From Pseudomonas lini (GTDB taxonomy: Bacteria; Pseudomonadota; Gammaproteobacteria; Pseudomonadales; Pseudomonadaceae), in assembly GCF_030812475.1 (NCBI RefSeq), contig NZ_JAUSSR010000002.1, forward strand, positions 372,001 through 436,000: a stretch of DNA of 64,000 nucleotides. Reading direction: 5' to 3'. The notes below the pieces were generated by a model that was given only the letters and a program-made list of their open reading frames with translations, did no database searches and had not been told where the DNA came from. The first letter of the stretch is position 1; the number at the start of each line of letters is the position of its first letter. This document shows, in pieces, positions 1-10,592 of this stretch. A program made the translations under genes and the position numbers.

Positions 1-276
1 GGCCATCACTTGACCGAAGGCACGCTGAAGCAAGCGCTCTCCCCATCCGTCCGGCATGGCGTCGTTGATGAAACCCGGTATGCCTCGGTTCCTGGTGATG
101 CCGGTATAGGCTTCGGCGCGTAACGGATAGTTGATGGGATCGGGTACCCAGGCGCCACGCTCTACATAGTCGGGCGCATAAATGAATTCGCCGGACTTCC
201 CCTGCAGGGTCAGCCTGCCGAGGGTCAGGATTTCTCCGGTGTCCGGGTGCTCCATGTATATATAGGCACGGGACAT
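1..276 (-). CDS. hipA: HipA-type toxin kinase, N-terminal part (cut by window edge)
   Basis: Reading leftward from an ATG at 276, the frame stays open to the edge (92 codons). It begins MSRAYIYMEHPDTG and continues with the pattern of the HipA N-terminal subdomain, including a TLQGKSGEF-like strand and GFINDAMPDGWG, which matches the conserved PDGWG region of HipA proteins. HipA is a serine/threonine kinase toxin that is held inactive by HipB. The ATG shares one base with the stop of the upstream hipB-like gene (TGATG), so the two are translationally coupled. The catalytic half lies outside the window, so activity cannot be judged. Confidence 0.85.
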   Translation of the reverse strand, partial: MSRAYIYMEHPDTGEILTLGRLTLQGKSGEFIYAPDYVERGAWVPDPINYPLRAEAYTGITRNRGIPGFINDAMPDGWGERLLQRAFGQVMA

Positions 277-632
277 CAGAAGTCCTCCGCTTTGGGTTTA
301 CGCAGCCGCACGCGTTTGGAGGCAATGCTCTGGTGAGCATCCTCATCGGTGACATACCGGGTGATCTGCGATGTGGTTTCAATCCCGTCCAATGAGGCGA
401 AAACCGGCTCGTTGATCCCCAGACGCCACAGGACCAGCATAAAAGATCGCAGGTCGACCAATTCCGAGCCGTTCTCTATTTTGCGCAGGGTATGCTCCGA
501 GATACCGAGCGTCGATTTGAAATCCGATTGGCGCATGCCCGACGCCAAGCGCCTGGCTTTAACCAATAGCCCGATCTTGCTGAGGGTATCCGCACAGGAG
601 ACAGGGAAAAAGTCTTTCATAATACGCACCAT
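276..632 (-). CDS. hipB: HipB-like antitoxin, XRE-family DNA-binding protein (118 aa)
   Basis: Small protein with an XRE helix-turn-helix at about residues 17-70 (ARRLASGMRQSDF, then ISEHTLRKIENG), followed by a short basic tail. It sits directly before hipA and overlaps it by one base, the usual antitoxin-toxin order, so it should bind HipA and repress its own promoter. I chose the ATG at 632 because an AAGGA lies about 11 bases upstream; an ATG at 620 (MKDFF) is also possible, while longer extensions have no ribosome site. Two near-identical 15-base repeats flank the start region and are listed separately as possible operators. Confidence 0.8.
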   Translation of the reverse strand: MVRIMKDFFPVSCADTLSKIGLLVKARRLASGMRQSDFKSTLGISEHTLRKIENGSELVDLRSFMLVLWRLGINEPVFASLDGIETTSQITRYVTDEDAHQSIASKRVRLRKPKAEDF

Positions 633-719
633 GATGAGCGTTATCCTTATTAAGGTTAACCATAGCACGTATTAAATCTGATCGCCGAGACGATAAAGGG
701 CAACATGATGAGTGTTATC
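631..719. promoter_or_regulatory. Putative HipB operator region: two direct 15-base repeats
   Basis: ATGATGAGCGTTATC at 631-645 recurs as ATGATGAGTGTTATC at 705-719, one mismatch, 74 bases apart. A weaker third copy (CTGCTGAGCATTAT) is at 736-749. The first copy covers the hipB start codon region and the second lies upstream, where the hipBA promoter should be. Autoregulation by HipB through repeated sites is known for the family; that these repeats are the sites is inference. Confidence 0.4.
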
Positions 720-750
720 TCGAATAAAGCTCATCCTGCTGAGCATTATT

Positions 751-1656
751 TCAGCGACAGCTGCGCTTGAGCGTTTCACTTGGCAACTCGTGAAACAACG
801 CCCGGTAACTGCTGGAAAATCGTCCCAGGTGCCAGAACGACCATTGCATCGCCACTTCGGCCACCGTGGTCTCCATGGGCGAGCGCTTGAGCAGTTCACG
901 GTGCGCGCTGTTGAGCCGGCGCAAACGTAGCCAATGGGGGGGGGTCATGCCGGTGTAGGCCTTGAACGCCTGCTGCAACTGGCGCAAGGACACCCCGGCC
1001 ACTTGGGAAAGCTCGAGCAGGTTCAAGGTTTCTTCGGGCTCGTCGGCCGCCCATTCACCGATGCGCTTGATCACCGCACGTTCTTCGGCGCGGCGGCGCA
1101 GACCTCCGCGATCAAGGCAGACGCAGGCGTTGTCGAGGATGTACAGGCAGTCCTCCAGCAACTGCTGGGTCAGAGCCTCCTTGCTCGGCGGGTCGAGCGT
1201 CTGCGCCAGCCGGGTCAGGGTCCCGCTCAGCCAGCGGCTGAACAGCGCGTTCTGGCCCGAATTCAGCGGCGCCATGAACAGTCCCTCCAGCCTGGCGACA
1301 TTCAGACCGTGCCGCCGGAGAAACGCCGGGCCGAACACCACGGCAATTTCCTTGTAGTTCTCTGGGGTGATCCAGATGTTGCGGCTTTCTTCATTCAATA
1401 CGTACAGCGCGTTGTCGCTGCGATCGAAACAGAACGCCAGCGAGCCCTCGGGCGCACTGAAATTCTGCTCGACGCGGGTGTTCATGTGTTCCTCGTAGAT
1501 TTCCACGCCTTGCAGGTCCAGGTAGCGCACCCGCCCGGCGAAGTGCCCCGGCGACATCTGCTGGTAGTGCTGGACCCAACCGGGTGTGGCGCGGATTTGC
1601 TCGACCACATCGGCGGTGTTGAAAGCTTGGACTTGTAACGGATTGCACGCTGTCAT
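751..1656 (-). CDS. AraC-family transcriptional regulator (301 aa)
   Basis: The C-terminal third carries two helix-turn-helix units typical of AraC/XylS proteins (LLELSQVAGVSLRQLQQAF and, after an RSPMETTVAEVA linker, WSFWHLGRFSSSYRALF). The N-terminal 190 residues form the variable sensor domain and have no recognisable enzyme motif. It is divergent from the gamma-glutamyl-polyamine gene set starting at 1818, which makes it the likely local activator, with a polyamine or related amine as candidate effector. The ATG at 1656 follows the expected N-terminus; the protein length is normal for the family. Confidence 0.85.
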   Translation of the reverse strand: MTACNPLQVQAFNTADVVEQIRATPGWVQHYQQMSPGHFAGRVRYLDLQGVEIYEEHMNTRVEQNFSAPEGSLAFCFDRSDNALYVLNEESRNIWITPENYKEIAVVFGPAFLRRHGLNVARLEGLFMAPLNSGQNALFSRWLSGTLTRLAQTLDPPSKEALTQQLLEDCLYILDNACVCLDRGGLRRRAEERAVIKRIGEWAADEPEETLNLLELSQVAGVSLRQLQQAFKAYTGMTPPHWLRLRRLNSAHRELLKRSPMETTVAEVAMQWSFWHLGRFSSSYRALFHELPSETLKRSCR

Positions 1657-1674
1657 GGGTGACCTTTCGCACTC

Positions 1675-1693
1675 TTTTGGTGCGTTTTGGTGC
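1675..1693. promoter_or_regulatory. Tandem direct repeat in the divergent intergenic region, candidate AraC-family site
   Basis: TTTTGGTGC occurs at 1675-1683 and again at 1685-1693, so the copies are 10 bases apart, one turn of the helix. They lie between the AraC gene and the ligase gene. AraC-family proteins often bind direct repeats on one DNA face; the assignment here is inference. Confidence 0.35.
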
Positions 1694-1817
1694 TGCTGAA
1701 AGTGGATAGATGGATCGGCAAGGGTTGCTCAAGATAGTCGCCAACGCGCCGCAGGGGAAGTGGATGGTGGATGAAACCACCCTCCCCGGCGTTAATGAAA
1801 CCAATAACGAGGTCTTT

Positions 1818-3176
1818 ATGAATGCCCCTTTCGATCAGCTGCTGACTTGGCTGAAAGATCACAAGATTACCGAAGTCGAGTGCGTCGTCAGCGACCTGAC
1901 CGGCATTGCACGCGGAAAAATCGCACCGACCAACAAGTTCTTGCATGAGCGAGGCATGCGCCTGCCGGAAAGTGTGCTGTTGCAAACGGTAACCGGGGAC
2001 TTTGTCGACGATGACATCTACTACGACCTGCTCGATCCGGCCGACATCGACATGGTCTGCAAGCCCGTTTCCGATGCGGTCTACGTGATTCCATGGGCCA
2101 TCGAGCCGACCGCGATCGTGATCCACGACACCTTCGACAAGTTCGGCAATCCCATCGAGCTGTCGCCGCGCAACGTGTTGAAGAAAGTCCTGCAGCTGTA
2201 TACGGATAAGGGCTGGAGGCCGATCGTCGCTCCGGAAATGGAGTTCTACCTGACCCAGCGCTGTGAAGACCCGGACTTGCCGCTCAAGGCCCCGCTGGGC
2301 CGTTCGGGCCGCGCGGAAAGTGGCCGGCAGTCGTTTTCCATCGACGCCGCCAACGAGTTCGATCCGCTGTTCGAAGACGTCTACGACTGGTGTGAATTGC
2401 AGGGTCTGGACCTTGACACCTTGATCCACGAAGACGGCCCGGCGCAGATGGAAATCAACTTCCGTCACGGCGACGCGCTGGATCTGGCGGATCAGATCAC
2501 CGTGTTCAAACGCACCATGCGTGAGGCAGCGCTCAAGCACAATGTGGCGGCGACGTTCATGGCCAAGCCGATCGGAGATGAGCCCGGCAGCGCCATGCAC
2601 ATTCACCAGAGCGTGGTCGATATCGCCAGCGGGCAACCGATCTTTGCCAATGCCGACGGCACCATGAGCGAGCTGTTCCTGCACCATATCGGTGGCCTGC
2701 AGAAGTACATTCCCAAAGTGCTGCCGATGTTCGCGCCCAACGTGAACTCCTTCCGCCGGTTCCTGCCGGACACTTCGGCCCCGGTCAACGTCGAATGGGG
2801 CGAAGAAAACCGCACCGTCGGCCTGCGCGTACCGACTTCCACGCCGGATTCGATGCGCGTGGAGAACCGCTTGCCGGGCGCCGATGCCAACCCTTACCTG
2901 GCGATTGCGGCGAGTCTGTTGTGCGGCTACCTCGGCATGGTCGAACGCATTGAACCGAGCGCCGCGGTCCAGGGCCGCGCCTACGAACGGCGCAATCTGC
3001 GCCTGCCGATCACCATCGAAGACGCCCTGACGCAGATGGAGGAATGCCAGACCATTGGCCGCTACCTGGGCAGCAAGTTCGTGCGCGGGTATGTCGCGGT
3101 CAAGCGCGCCGAGCACGAGAACTTCAAGCGGGTGATCAGTTCCTGGGAGCGGGAATTCCTGATGCTCAGCGTCTGA
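1818..3176 (+). CDS. Glutamine synthetase family protein, probable gamma-glutamylpolyamine synthetase (452 aa)
   Basis: Glutamine-synthetase fold of the PuuA/SpuI type: N-terminal beta-grasp domain to about residue 110, then the catalytic domain with the metal-site MHIHQS at 260-265, the FRRFLP arginine region and ANPYLAIAASL near the C-terminus. PuuA-type enzymes use ATP to join glutamate to putrescine or a related amine, the first step of the gamma-glutamylation route. The start at 1818 has GAGG five bases upstream; the frame is open further upstream but without a ribosome site. A polyamine-binding protein and an FAD oxidase of the same route follow. Pseudomonas carries several paralogues, so the exact amine is not settled. 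Confidence 0.85.
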   Translation: MNAPFDQLLTWLKDHKITEVECVVSDLTGIARGKIAPTNKFLHERGMRLPESVLLQTVTGDFVDDDIYYDLLDPADIDMVCKPVSDAVYVIPWAIEPTAIVIHDTFDKFGNPIELSPRNVLKKVLQLYTDKGWRPIVAPEMEFYLTQRCEDPDLPLKAPLGRSGRAESGRQSFSIDAANEFDPLFEDVYDWCELQGLDLDTLIHEDGPAQMEINFRHGDALDLADQITVFKRTMREAALKHNVAATFMAKPIGDEPGSAMHIHQSVVDIASGQPIFANADGTMSELFLHHIGGLQKYIPKVLPMFAPNVNSFRRFLPDTSAPVNVEWGEENRTVGLRVPTSTPDSMRVENRLPGADANPYLAIAASLLCGYLGMVERIEPSAAVQGRAYERRNLRLPITIEDALTQMEECQTIGRYLGSKFVRGYVAVKRAEHENFKRVISSWEREFLMLSV

Positions 3177-3200
3177 AATTTGCGCTTCTGAAATCACACT

Positions 3201-5716
<2,516 letters not shown>

Positions 5717-5736
5717 CATTCGAATGACCGCCGCAT

Positions 5737-5830
5737 CCCCCTGTAGGAGCCGGCTTGCCGGCGAAGGCGTCTTCAAGGGCGGTGCAGGGCTCCAGGCCGC
5801 CTTCGCCAGCAAGCCGGTTCCTACAGGGGG
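5737..5830. repeat. REP-type inverted repeat pair after the oxidase gene
   Basis: Arms CCCCCTGTAGGAGCCGGCTT and the near complement ending GGTTCCTACAGGGG enclose about 40 bases. The element belongs to the GCCGGCTTGCCGGC class that recurs in this window and lies in the gap between two operons. Confidence 0.85.
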
Positions 5831-5965
5831 GCATCGGTGGCTTGATTAATTCGTTACGCCATCATGCCCCCAGCGCCTCGTTCAACCTTTCGATTTGCTC
5901 AATCGCAAGGCACTTCTATATTGAGGGGGTGCTCTGAATTTCCTGTCTCCTGGCGAGTGCCGCCT

Positions 5966-6562
5966 ATGGCTACGACTGACCACCTGATCATCTGCGAGCA
6001 CTGCGACTGCGTGTATGAAAAAGTCACGCTCGCCAAACATCAAAAAACCCTGTGTACGCGCTGCGGCGGCGTGCTTCAGCGCTATAACGGTCTTTCGGTG
6101 GAACAGCGCCTGGCGCTGAGCTTCACGGCGGCTGTCCTGTGGATTTTCGCCAATTTCTATCCCGTCATGAGCATCAGCCTCAAAGGCCTGAAAAACAGCG
6201 CCACGCTCTGGGATTCGGTGCTGGCCCTCAGTCAGGGGCCGATCACCTTCATTGCGCTGGTGGCGGCGATTTCGATGATCATCGCACCGGTGTTCCAGCT
6301 GTTGTTGCTGATCTGGGTCCTGAGTTACGCCCTCGCGCATCAGCGCTCGCCCGGCTTCCGGTTCTGCATGCGCTGGCTGGAAACCCTGCGGCCCTGGAGC
6401 ATGCTGGAAGTCTGTCTGCTGGGGGCCATGGTCGCGGTGTTCAAACTCGCCGGACTACTCGACGTGTTGCCCGGTATCGGTCTGTTCGCCCTGGCGGTGC
6501 TCAGTTTGATGATGATCCGCATTGCCGGGCGCGATATCCGTGAACTGTGGGACATCCTATGA
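5966..6562 (+). CDS. pqiA: Paraquat-inducible protein A, first half-protein (198 aa)
   Basis: Inner-membrane protein with a rubredoxin-like four-cysteine knuckle (C10, C13, C30, C33) followed by about four membrane segments. It belongs to the PqiA family, which works with the MCE protein PqiB and lipoprotein PqiC in moving lipids between inner and outer membranes. In E. coli PqiA is one chain with two such repeats; here the repeats are two genes joined by an ATGA overlap. The start at 5966 (MATTDHLIICEHC) is preferred because the knuckle follows at once; the upstream extension from about 5864 has no family character. Confidence 0.88.
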   Translation: MATTDHLIICEHCDCVYEKVTLAKHQKTLCTRCGGVLQRYNGLSVEQRLALSFTAAVLWIFANFYPVMSISLKGLKNSATLWDSVLALSQGPITFIALVAAISMIIAPVFQLLLLIWVLSYALAHQRSPGFRFCMRWLETLRPWSMLEVCLLGAMVAVFKLAGLLDVLPGIGLFALAVLSLMMIRIAGRDIRELWDIL

Positions 6563-7224
6563 CGAGACCACCGCTCGCCGACGAGCTCAAGCTGTGCCTG
6601 TGCCACAGCTGCGGCCTGGCCTGTGACATTACCCATGACTCTCATGAATGCGAGCGCTGTGGCGCGCCGCTGCACCGGCGCAAGACTGACTCGTTGACCC
6701 GGACCTGGGCTTACCTGTTGGCGTCGCTGATATTTTATGTGCCGGCCAACCTGCTGCCGGTGATGAACACCACCATGCTCGGTTCCGGCGCCGACAGCAC
6801 CATCATGGCCGGGGTCCTGGATTTCTGGCAGCACGGCGCCTGGGACATTGCCCTGATTATCTTCATCGCCAGCATCGCGGTGCCCGGCGTCAAGTTCGTC
6901 GCCCTGACGATGCTGTTGGTGACCGTCCAGCGCGGGAGTTCCTGGGCGCTCAAGGAGCGCTCGAAGCTGTACCGATTCGTCGAACTCATCGGCTACTGGT
7001 CGATGCTTGATGTGATTGTCGTCGCCCTGGTGGCGGCGCTGGTGAAGTTCCAGGCCCTGGGCGATATTGAACCACGCCTGGGCATTCTGTTCTTTGGCCT
7101 GGTGGTGGTGTTCACCATGCTGTCGGCGATGAGTTTCGACCCGCGCCTGATCTGGGACAAGCAGGATAAAGCACGCAATAACCCACCCAACGAGGAGGTC
7201 ATGGATGAAGTCGCAAGCCACTGA
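6559..7224 (+). CDS. pqiA: Paraquat-inducible protein A, second half-protein (221 aa)
   Basis: Second PqiA repeat: cysteine pairs C15/C18 and C31/C34, then roughly four hydrophobic membrane segments (for example LLASLIFYVPANLLPVMN and VIVVALVAALVKF). ATG at 6559 overlaps the stop of the first half by four bases. The stop lies 20 bases inside the next gene, so the three genes are tightly coupled. It should form the inner-membrane part of the Pqi lipid-transport complex together with the first half. Confidence 0.88.
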   Translation: MTRPPLADELKLCLCHSCGLACDITHDSHECERCGAPLHRRKTDSLTRTWAYLLASLIFYVPANLLPVMNTTMLGSGADSTIMAGVLDFWQHGAWDIALIIFIASIAVPGVKFVALTMLLVTVQRGSSWALKERSKLYRFVELIGYWSMLDVIVVALVAALVKFQALGDIEPRLGILFFGLVVVFTMLSAMSFDPRLIWDKQDKARNNPPNEEVMDEVASH

Positions 7225-8860
7225 CGGGCCGCAGCCCCCCGGCCATGCCCCAATCAAGACCCGCCGTTTCAGCATATCGCTGGTGTGGATCGTGCCGATC
7301 GTCGCCGTGCTGGTGGGGATTTCGCTGGTGGTGCACTCGGTCATGCAGGAAGGACCGACCATCACCGTCACCTTCAAGACCGGCAGCGGCCTGACGGCCA
7401 ACAAGACCCAGGTCAAATACCGCAATGTGGTGATCGGCGTGGTGTCCGACGTGGCATTGAGCGATGACCAGAAGAGTGTCAACGCCACCGTCAAGCTGGC
7501 CAAGCAGGCGGAAAGTTTCACCCGCGAAGACTCACAGTTCTGGGTGGTGCGCCCGCGTATCGGTGCCGGCGGGGTTTCGGGTATCGATACCCTGCTCTCC
7601 GGGGATTACATTGGCGCCGATATCGGCCAGTCCAACACCCGCGCGAAAACCTTCACCGGGCTGGAGAACCCGCCTCCGATCACCTATGGCGAACCGGGCA
7701 AGCGCTTCACGCTCAATACCCAGGACCTGGGCTCGCTGGACATCGGCTCGCCGGTTTACTACCGCAAGATTCCGGTCGGCCAGGTGGTGGCCTATGCCCT
7801 GAACGCCGACGGCAAAGGGGTGAATATCGAAGTGTTCATCCACGCGCCCAACGATGCCTACGTCACCGAGAACACCCGGTTCTGGAATGCCAGCGGGATC
7901 GACGTCAACGTTGGCGCCAACGGTGTTGCGGTGAAGACCGAGTCGCTGTCGTCCTTGCTGGTGGGCGGCATTGCCTTTCGCGCCCCGGAATACAGCCCCA
8001 ACGATCAACCGGCCAGCGAGGATAAAGCCTTCGACCTGTTCGACGACCAGCAAACCGCCCTCGCCCCGCCCCACGGCAAGGGTCAGTACCTGAGTTTGCG
8101 TTTCGACCAGGCGTTGCGCGGGCTCAAAGTCGATGCGCCGGTGGAGTTTCTCGGCATCGAGTTCGGCAAAGTGGTGTCGATCAATCTGGACTACGATGCG
8201 AAAAAGCGCAGTTTCCCGGTCAATGTCGGCATTCTCATCTACCCGCAACGCCTCGGTACGGCCCACGCCAAAATGCTCAAGGCCCTGAATCATGATCCCA
8301 ATGATGAAGCCGCCAGCGTGCGGTTGATGGGCAGCTTTATCGAGAACGGTCTGCGCGCCCAGGCCCGTAGCGGCAATCTGTTGACCGGCCAGTTGTACAT
8401 CGCGCTCGATTTCTACCCCAAGGCGGAGAAAGTCGCGTTCGATCCGAGTGCCCGTCCCGTCAGCATTCCAACGATTCCCGGCAGCCTCGAGCAGTTGCAG
8501 GAAAAACTCGAGGGCATGGTCACCAAGATCAACAACCTGCCGATCGAGCGTCTTGCCGGCAACCTCGACAGCAACCTTGTCGAACTGCGCAAGGGCCTTG
8601 CCCAATTCAATGCCAAGACCTTGCCCGGCGTGCAAACCACCCTGGCGGACGTCAGCAAGACCCTGCAATCGGCGAGTTCGACCCTGGCCGAAGACTCACC
8701 GCAACGGGAACAACTGACCCAGACACTCGACGAACTGGGGCGCATGTCACGCTCACTGCGCGAGCTCTCGGATTACCTGGGCCGGCATCCGGAATCGCTG
8801 CTGCGCGGTCGTCCCAACAATGCCGCACCAATGGATCTGCAAGCGCCACCGCGCAATTGA
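7205..8860 (+). CDS. pqiB: PqiB, MCE-domain intermembrane transport protein (551 aa)
   Basis: One N-terminal membrane anchor (about residues 22-45, SLVWIVPIVAVLVGISLVVH) and three MCE domains: about 50-140 (start GPTITVTFKTGSG), 160-260 (start GKRFTLNTQ) and 290-400 (start GQYLSLRFDQALRG). A helical C-terminal part (about 440-530) follows, as in E. coli PqiB, whose length (546 aa) is nearly the same. PqiB forms a hexameric tube that spans the periplasm. The start at 7205 has GAGGAGG six bases upstream. Confidence 0.92.
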   Translation: MKSQATDGPQPPGHAPIKTRRFSISLVWIVPIVAVLVGISLVVHSVMQEGPTITVTFKTGSGLTANKTQVKYRNVVIGVVSDVALSDDQKSVNATVKLAKQAESFTREDSQFWVVRPRIGAGGVSGIDTLLSGDYIGADIGQSNTRAKTFTGLENPPPITYGEPGKRFTLNTQDLGSLDIGSPVYYRKIPVGQVVAYALNADGKGVNIEVFIHAPNDAYVTENTRFWNASGIDVNVGANGVAVKTESLSSLLVGGIAFRAPEYSPNDQPASEDKAFDLFDDQQTALAPPHGKGQYLSLRFDQALRGLKVDAPVEFLGIEFGKVVSINLDYDAKKRSFPVNVGILIYPQRLGTAHAKMLKALNHDPNDEAASVRLMGSFIENGLRAQARSGNLLTGQLYIALDFYPKAEKVAFDPSARPVSIPTIPGSLEQLQEKLEGMVTKINNLPIERLAGNLDSNLVELRKGLAQFNAKTLPGVQTTLADVSKTLQSASSTLAEDSPQREQLTQTLDELGRMSRSLRELSDYLGRHPESLLRGRPNNAAPMDLQAPPRN

Positions 8861-8877
8861 GCACAGGAGCATTACCC

Positions 8878-9438
8878 ATGGCTTTTCCGCTGAAGATCAC
8901 CTTGGCCGCCGCGCTGCTACTGCTCACCGCCTGTCGCAGTGACCCGATCCAGTTTCACACCCTGGTCCCGACCCAACCGGGCAGCCCTTCGAAGTCCGCT
9001 GTGGCGGATATCCAGATCGAAGCGATCAGCGTGCCGCCCCAGGTCGATCGTCCGCAGATCGTCATCCGCCAGGGCAACAGTGGCCTGGCGATCCTGGAAA
9101 CCCAATGGTGGGCCGCGAGCCTGGTGGATGAGTTGAGCAGCGCCTTGCAAGATCAACTGGTCAACAGCAATTCCCGACGCAAAATGTCGGTGCGGCTCGA
9201 TGTACAGCGCTTTGACTCGATACCCGGTCAGTACGGCCTGATCGATGTCAAATGGCGCCTGCGCACTCTGGGCGAAAGCGATAACGCCCTGGTGACATGC
9301 CGCAGCACCTTGCAGACGCCATCGGGGCCGAGCATCGATGATCTGGTGGCGGCCCAGCAGAGCAACGTCAAACGCCTGGCCGCGCTGATCACCCAGGCAG
9401 CGAACGGTACACAACGAGGTTGCCCTCCCGCCCAGTGA
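8878..9438 (+). CDS. pqiC: PqiC, outer-membrane lipoprotein partner of PqiB (186 aa)
   Basis: Short signal sequence ending in the lipobox LTAC with the acylated Cys at 19, followed by an ABC-transport auxiliary lipoprotein domain (DUF330 type; IEAISVPPQVDRPQIVIR is typical). PqiC anchors PqiB to the outer membrane. It begins 17 bases after pqiB with CAGGAG before the ATG at 8878 and closes the operon. Confidence 0.88.
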   Translation: MAFPLKITLAAALLLLTACRSDPIQFHTLVPTQPGSPSKSAVADIQIEAISVPPQVDRPQIVIRQGNSGLAILETQWWAASLVDELSSALQDQLVNSNSRRKMSVRLDVQRFDSIPGQYGLIDVKWRLRTLGESDNALVTCRSTLQTPSGPSIDDLVAAQQSNVKRLAALITQAANGTQRGCPPAQ

Positions 9439-9487
9439 CTTGATGATTTTTCTTACTGCGCATGACATTTTTGCCACGCTTAAACCT

Positions 9488-9506
9488 GCAAATGATTCGT
9501 ATTGGC
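9488..9506. promoter_or_regulatory. Weak Fur-box candidate before the iron importer
   Basis: GCAAATGATTCGTATTGGC matches about 11 of 19 positions of the palindromic Fur consensus GATAATGATAATCATTATC. It lies 70 bases before the ferric-iron binding-protein gene, where Fur control would be expected. The match is modest and the call is inference. Confidence 0.3.
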
Positions 9507-9575
9507 CTACAATAATTGACGACCGTCCCGGTCACGTCTGCGTGCATGATTCTAACCAACAGGAGCTGCCCCGGC

Positions 9576-10589
9576 ATGATCCCCCTTATCCCGTCTTTTC
9601 TTAAGCTCGCAGCGCTGACGGCCGCGTTGTTGAGCGCCGGCCATGGGTACGCCGCTGATGCCGACGGCATCGTGGTCTACAACGCCCAGCACGAAAGCCT
9701 GACCAAAGCCTGGATTGCAGGCTTCACCCGGGAAACCGGGATCAAGGTCACCGTGCGCAATGGTGACGACACCGAAATGGGCAATCAGATCGTGCAGGAA
9801 GGCGCGTCCTCTCCGGCGGACGTCTTCCTGACCGAGAACTCCCCGGCCATGGTGCTGGTCGACAACGCCGGGCTGTTCGCACCGGTGGCACCGGCGACCC
9901 TTGAACAAGTCGACGCGGCCTACCGGCCGGCCCACGGCAAATGGGTGGGCATTGCCGCGCGCTCCACGGTATTCGTCTACAACCCGGACAAGCTGCCCGA
10001 AGCCGAATTGCCCAAGTCACTGATGGACCTCGCCGGTCCGGACTGGAAAGGCCGCTGGGGTGCTTCGCCGGCCGGCGCCGACTTCCAGGCGATCGTCGCC
10101 GCCGTGTTGGCGCTCAAGGGTGAAGCCGCGACCCTGGAATGGCTGAAAGGGATGAAAAGCAACTTCACCGCGTACCGGGGCAACAGCGCCGTGCTCAAGG
10201 CGGTCAATGCCGGCCAGATCGACAGTGGCGTGATCTACCACTATTACCGCTTCGGCGATCAGGCCAAGACCGGTGAAAACAGCAAGAACACCGCCCTGCA
10301 CTACTTCAAGCACCAGGATCCCGGCGCCTTTGTCAGCCTTTCCGGTGGCGGCGTGCTGGCCTCCAGCAAACACAAGGAACAGGCTCAGGCCTTCCTCAAG
10401 TGGGTGACCGGCAAAGACGGCCAGGCCATCCTCAAGACCGGCAATTCGTTCGAATACGCGGTGGGCAAAAACGCCGAATCCAACCCCAAACTGGTGCCTT
10501 TGCAGCAGCTTGACGCGCCGAAAGTCGACGCCTCGAAACTCGACAGTAAAAAAGCCGTGGAGCTGATGACTCAGGCCGGACTGCTCTGA
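9576..10589 (+). CDS. Ferric-iron ABC transporter substrate-binding protein (337 aa)
   Basis: Signal peptide (FLKLAALTAALLSAGHGYA) followed by the FbpA/FutA/HitA fold, starting GIVVYNAQHESLTKAWI. The iron-binding tyrosine cluster is visible as YHYYRFGD with Y221, Y223 and Y224. These proteins carry Fe3+ across the periplasm to an FbpBC membrane complex, which follows immediately. The start at 9576 has AGGAG ten bases upstream; the longer open frame from 9516 lacks a ribosome site. Confidence 0.9.
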   Translation: MIPLIPSFLKLAALTAALLSAGHGYAADADGIVVYNAQHESLTKAWIAGFTRETGIKVTVRNGDDTEMGNQIVQEGASSPADVFLTENSPAMVLVDNAGLFAPVAPATLEQVDAAYRPAHGKWVGIAARSTVFVYNPDKLPEAELPKSLMDLAGPDWKGRWGASPAGADFQAIVAAVLALKGEAATLEWLKGMKSNFTAYRGNSAVLKAVNAGQIDSGVIYHYYRFGDQAKTGENSKNTALHYFKHQDPGAFVSLSGGGVLASSKHKEQAQAFLKWVTGKDGQAILKTGNSFEYAVGKNAESNPKLVPLQQLDAPKVDASKLDSKKAVELMTQAGLL

Positions 10590-10592
10590 TTG

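Noticed and set aside
5966..7224. Frameshift splitting pqiA into two parts
   Set aside because: Each half has its own start, full cysteine knuckle and membrane segments, and the ATGA overlap is typical of designed coupling. Two-gene pqiA occurs in pseudomonads.
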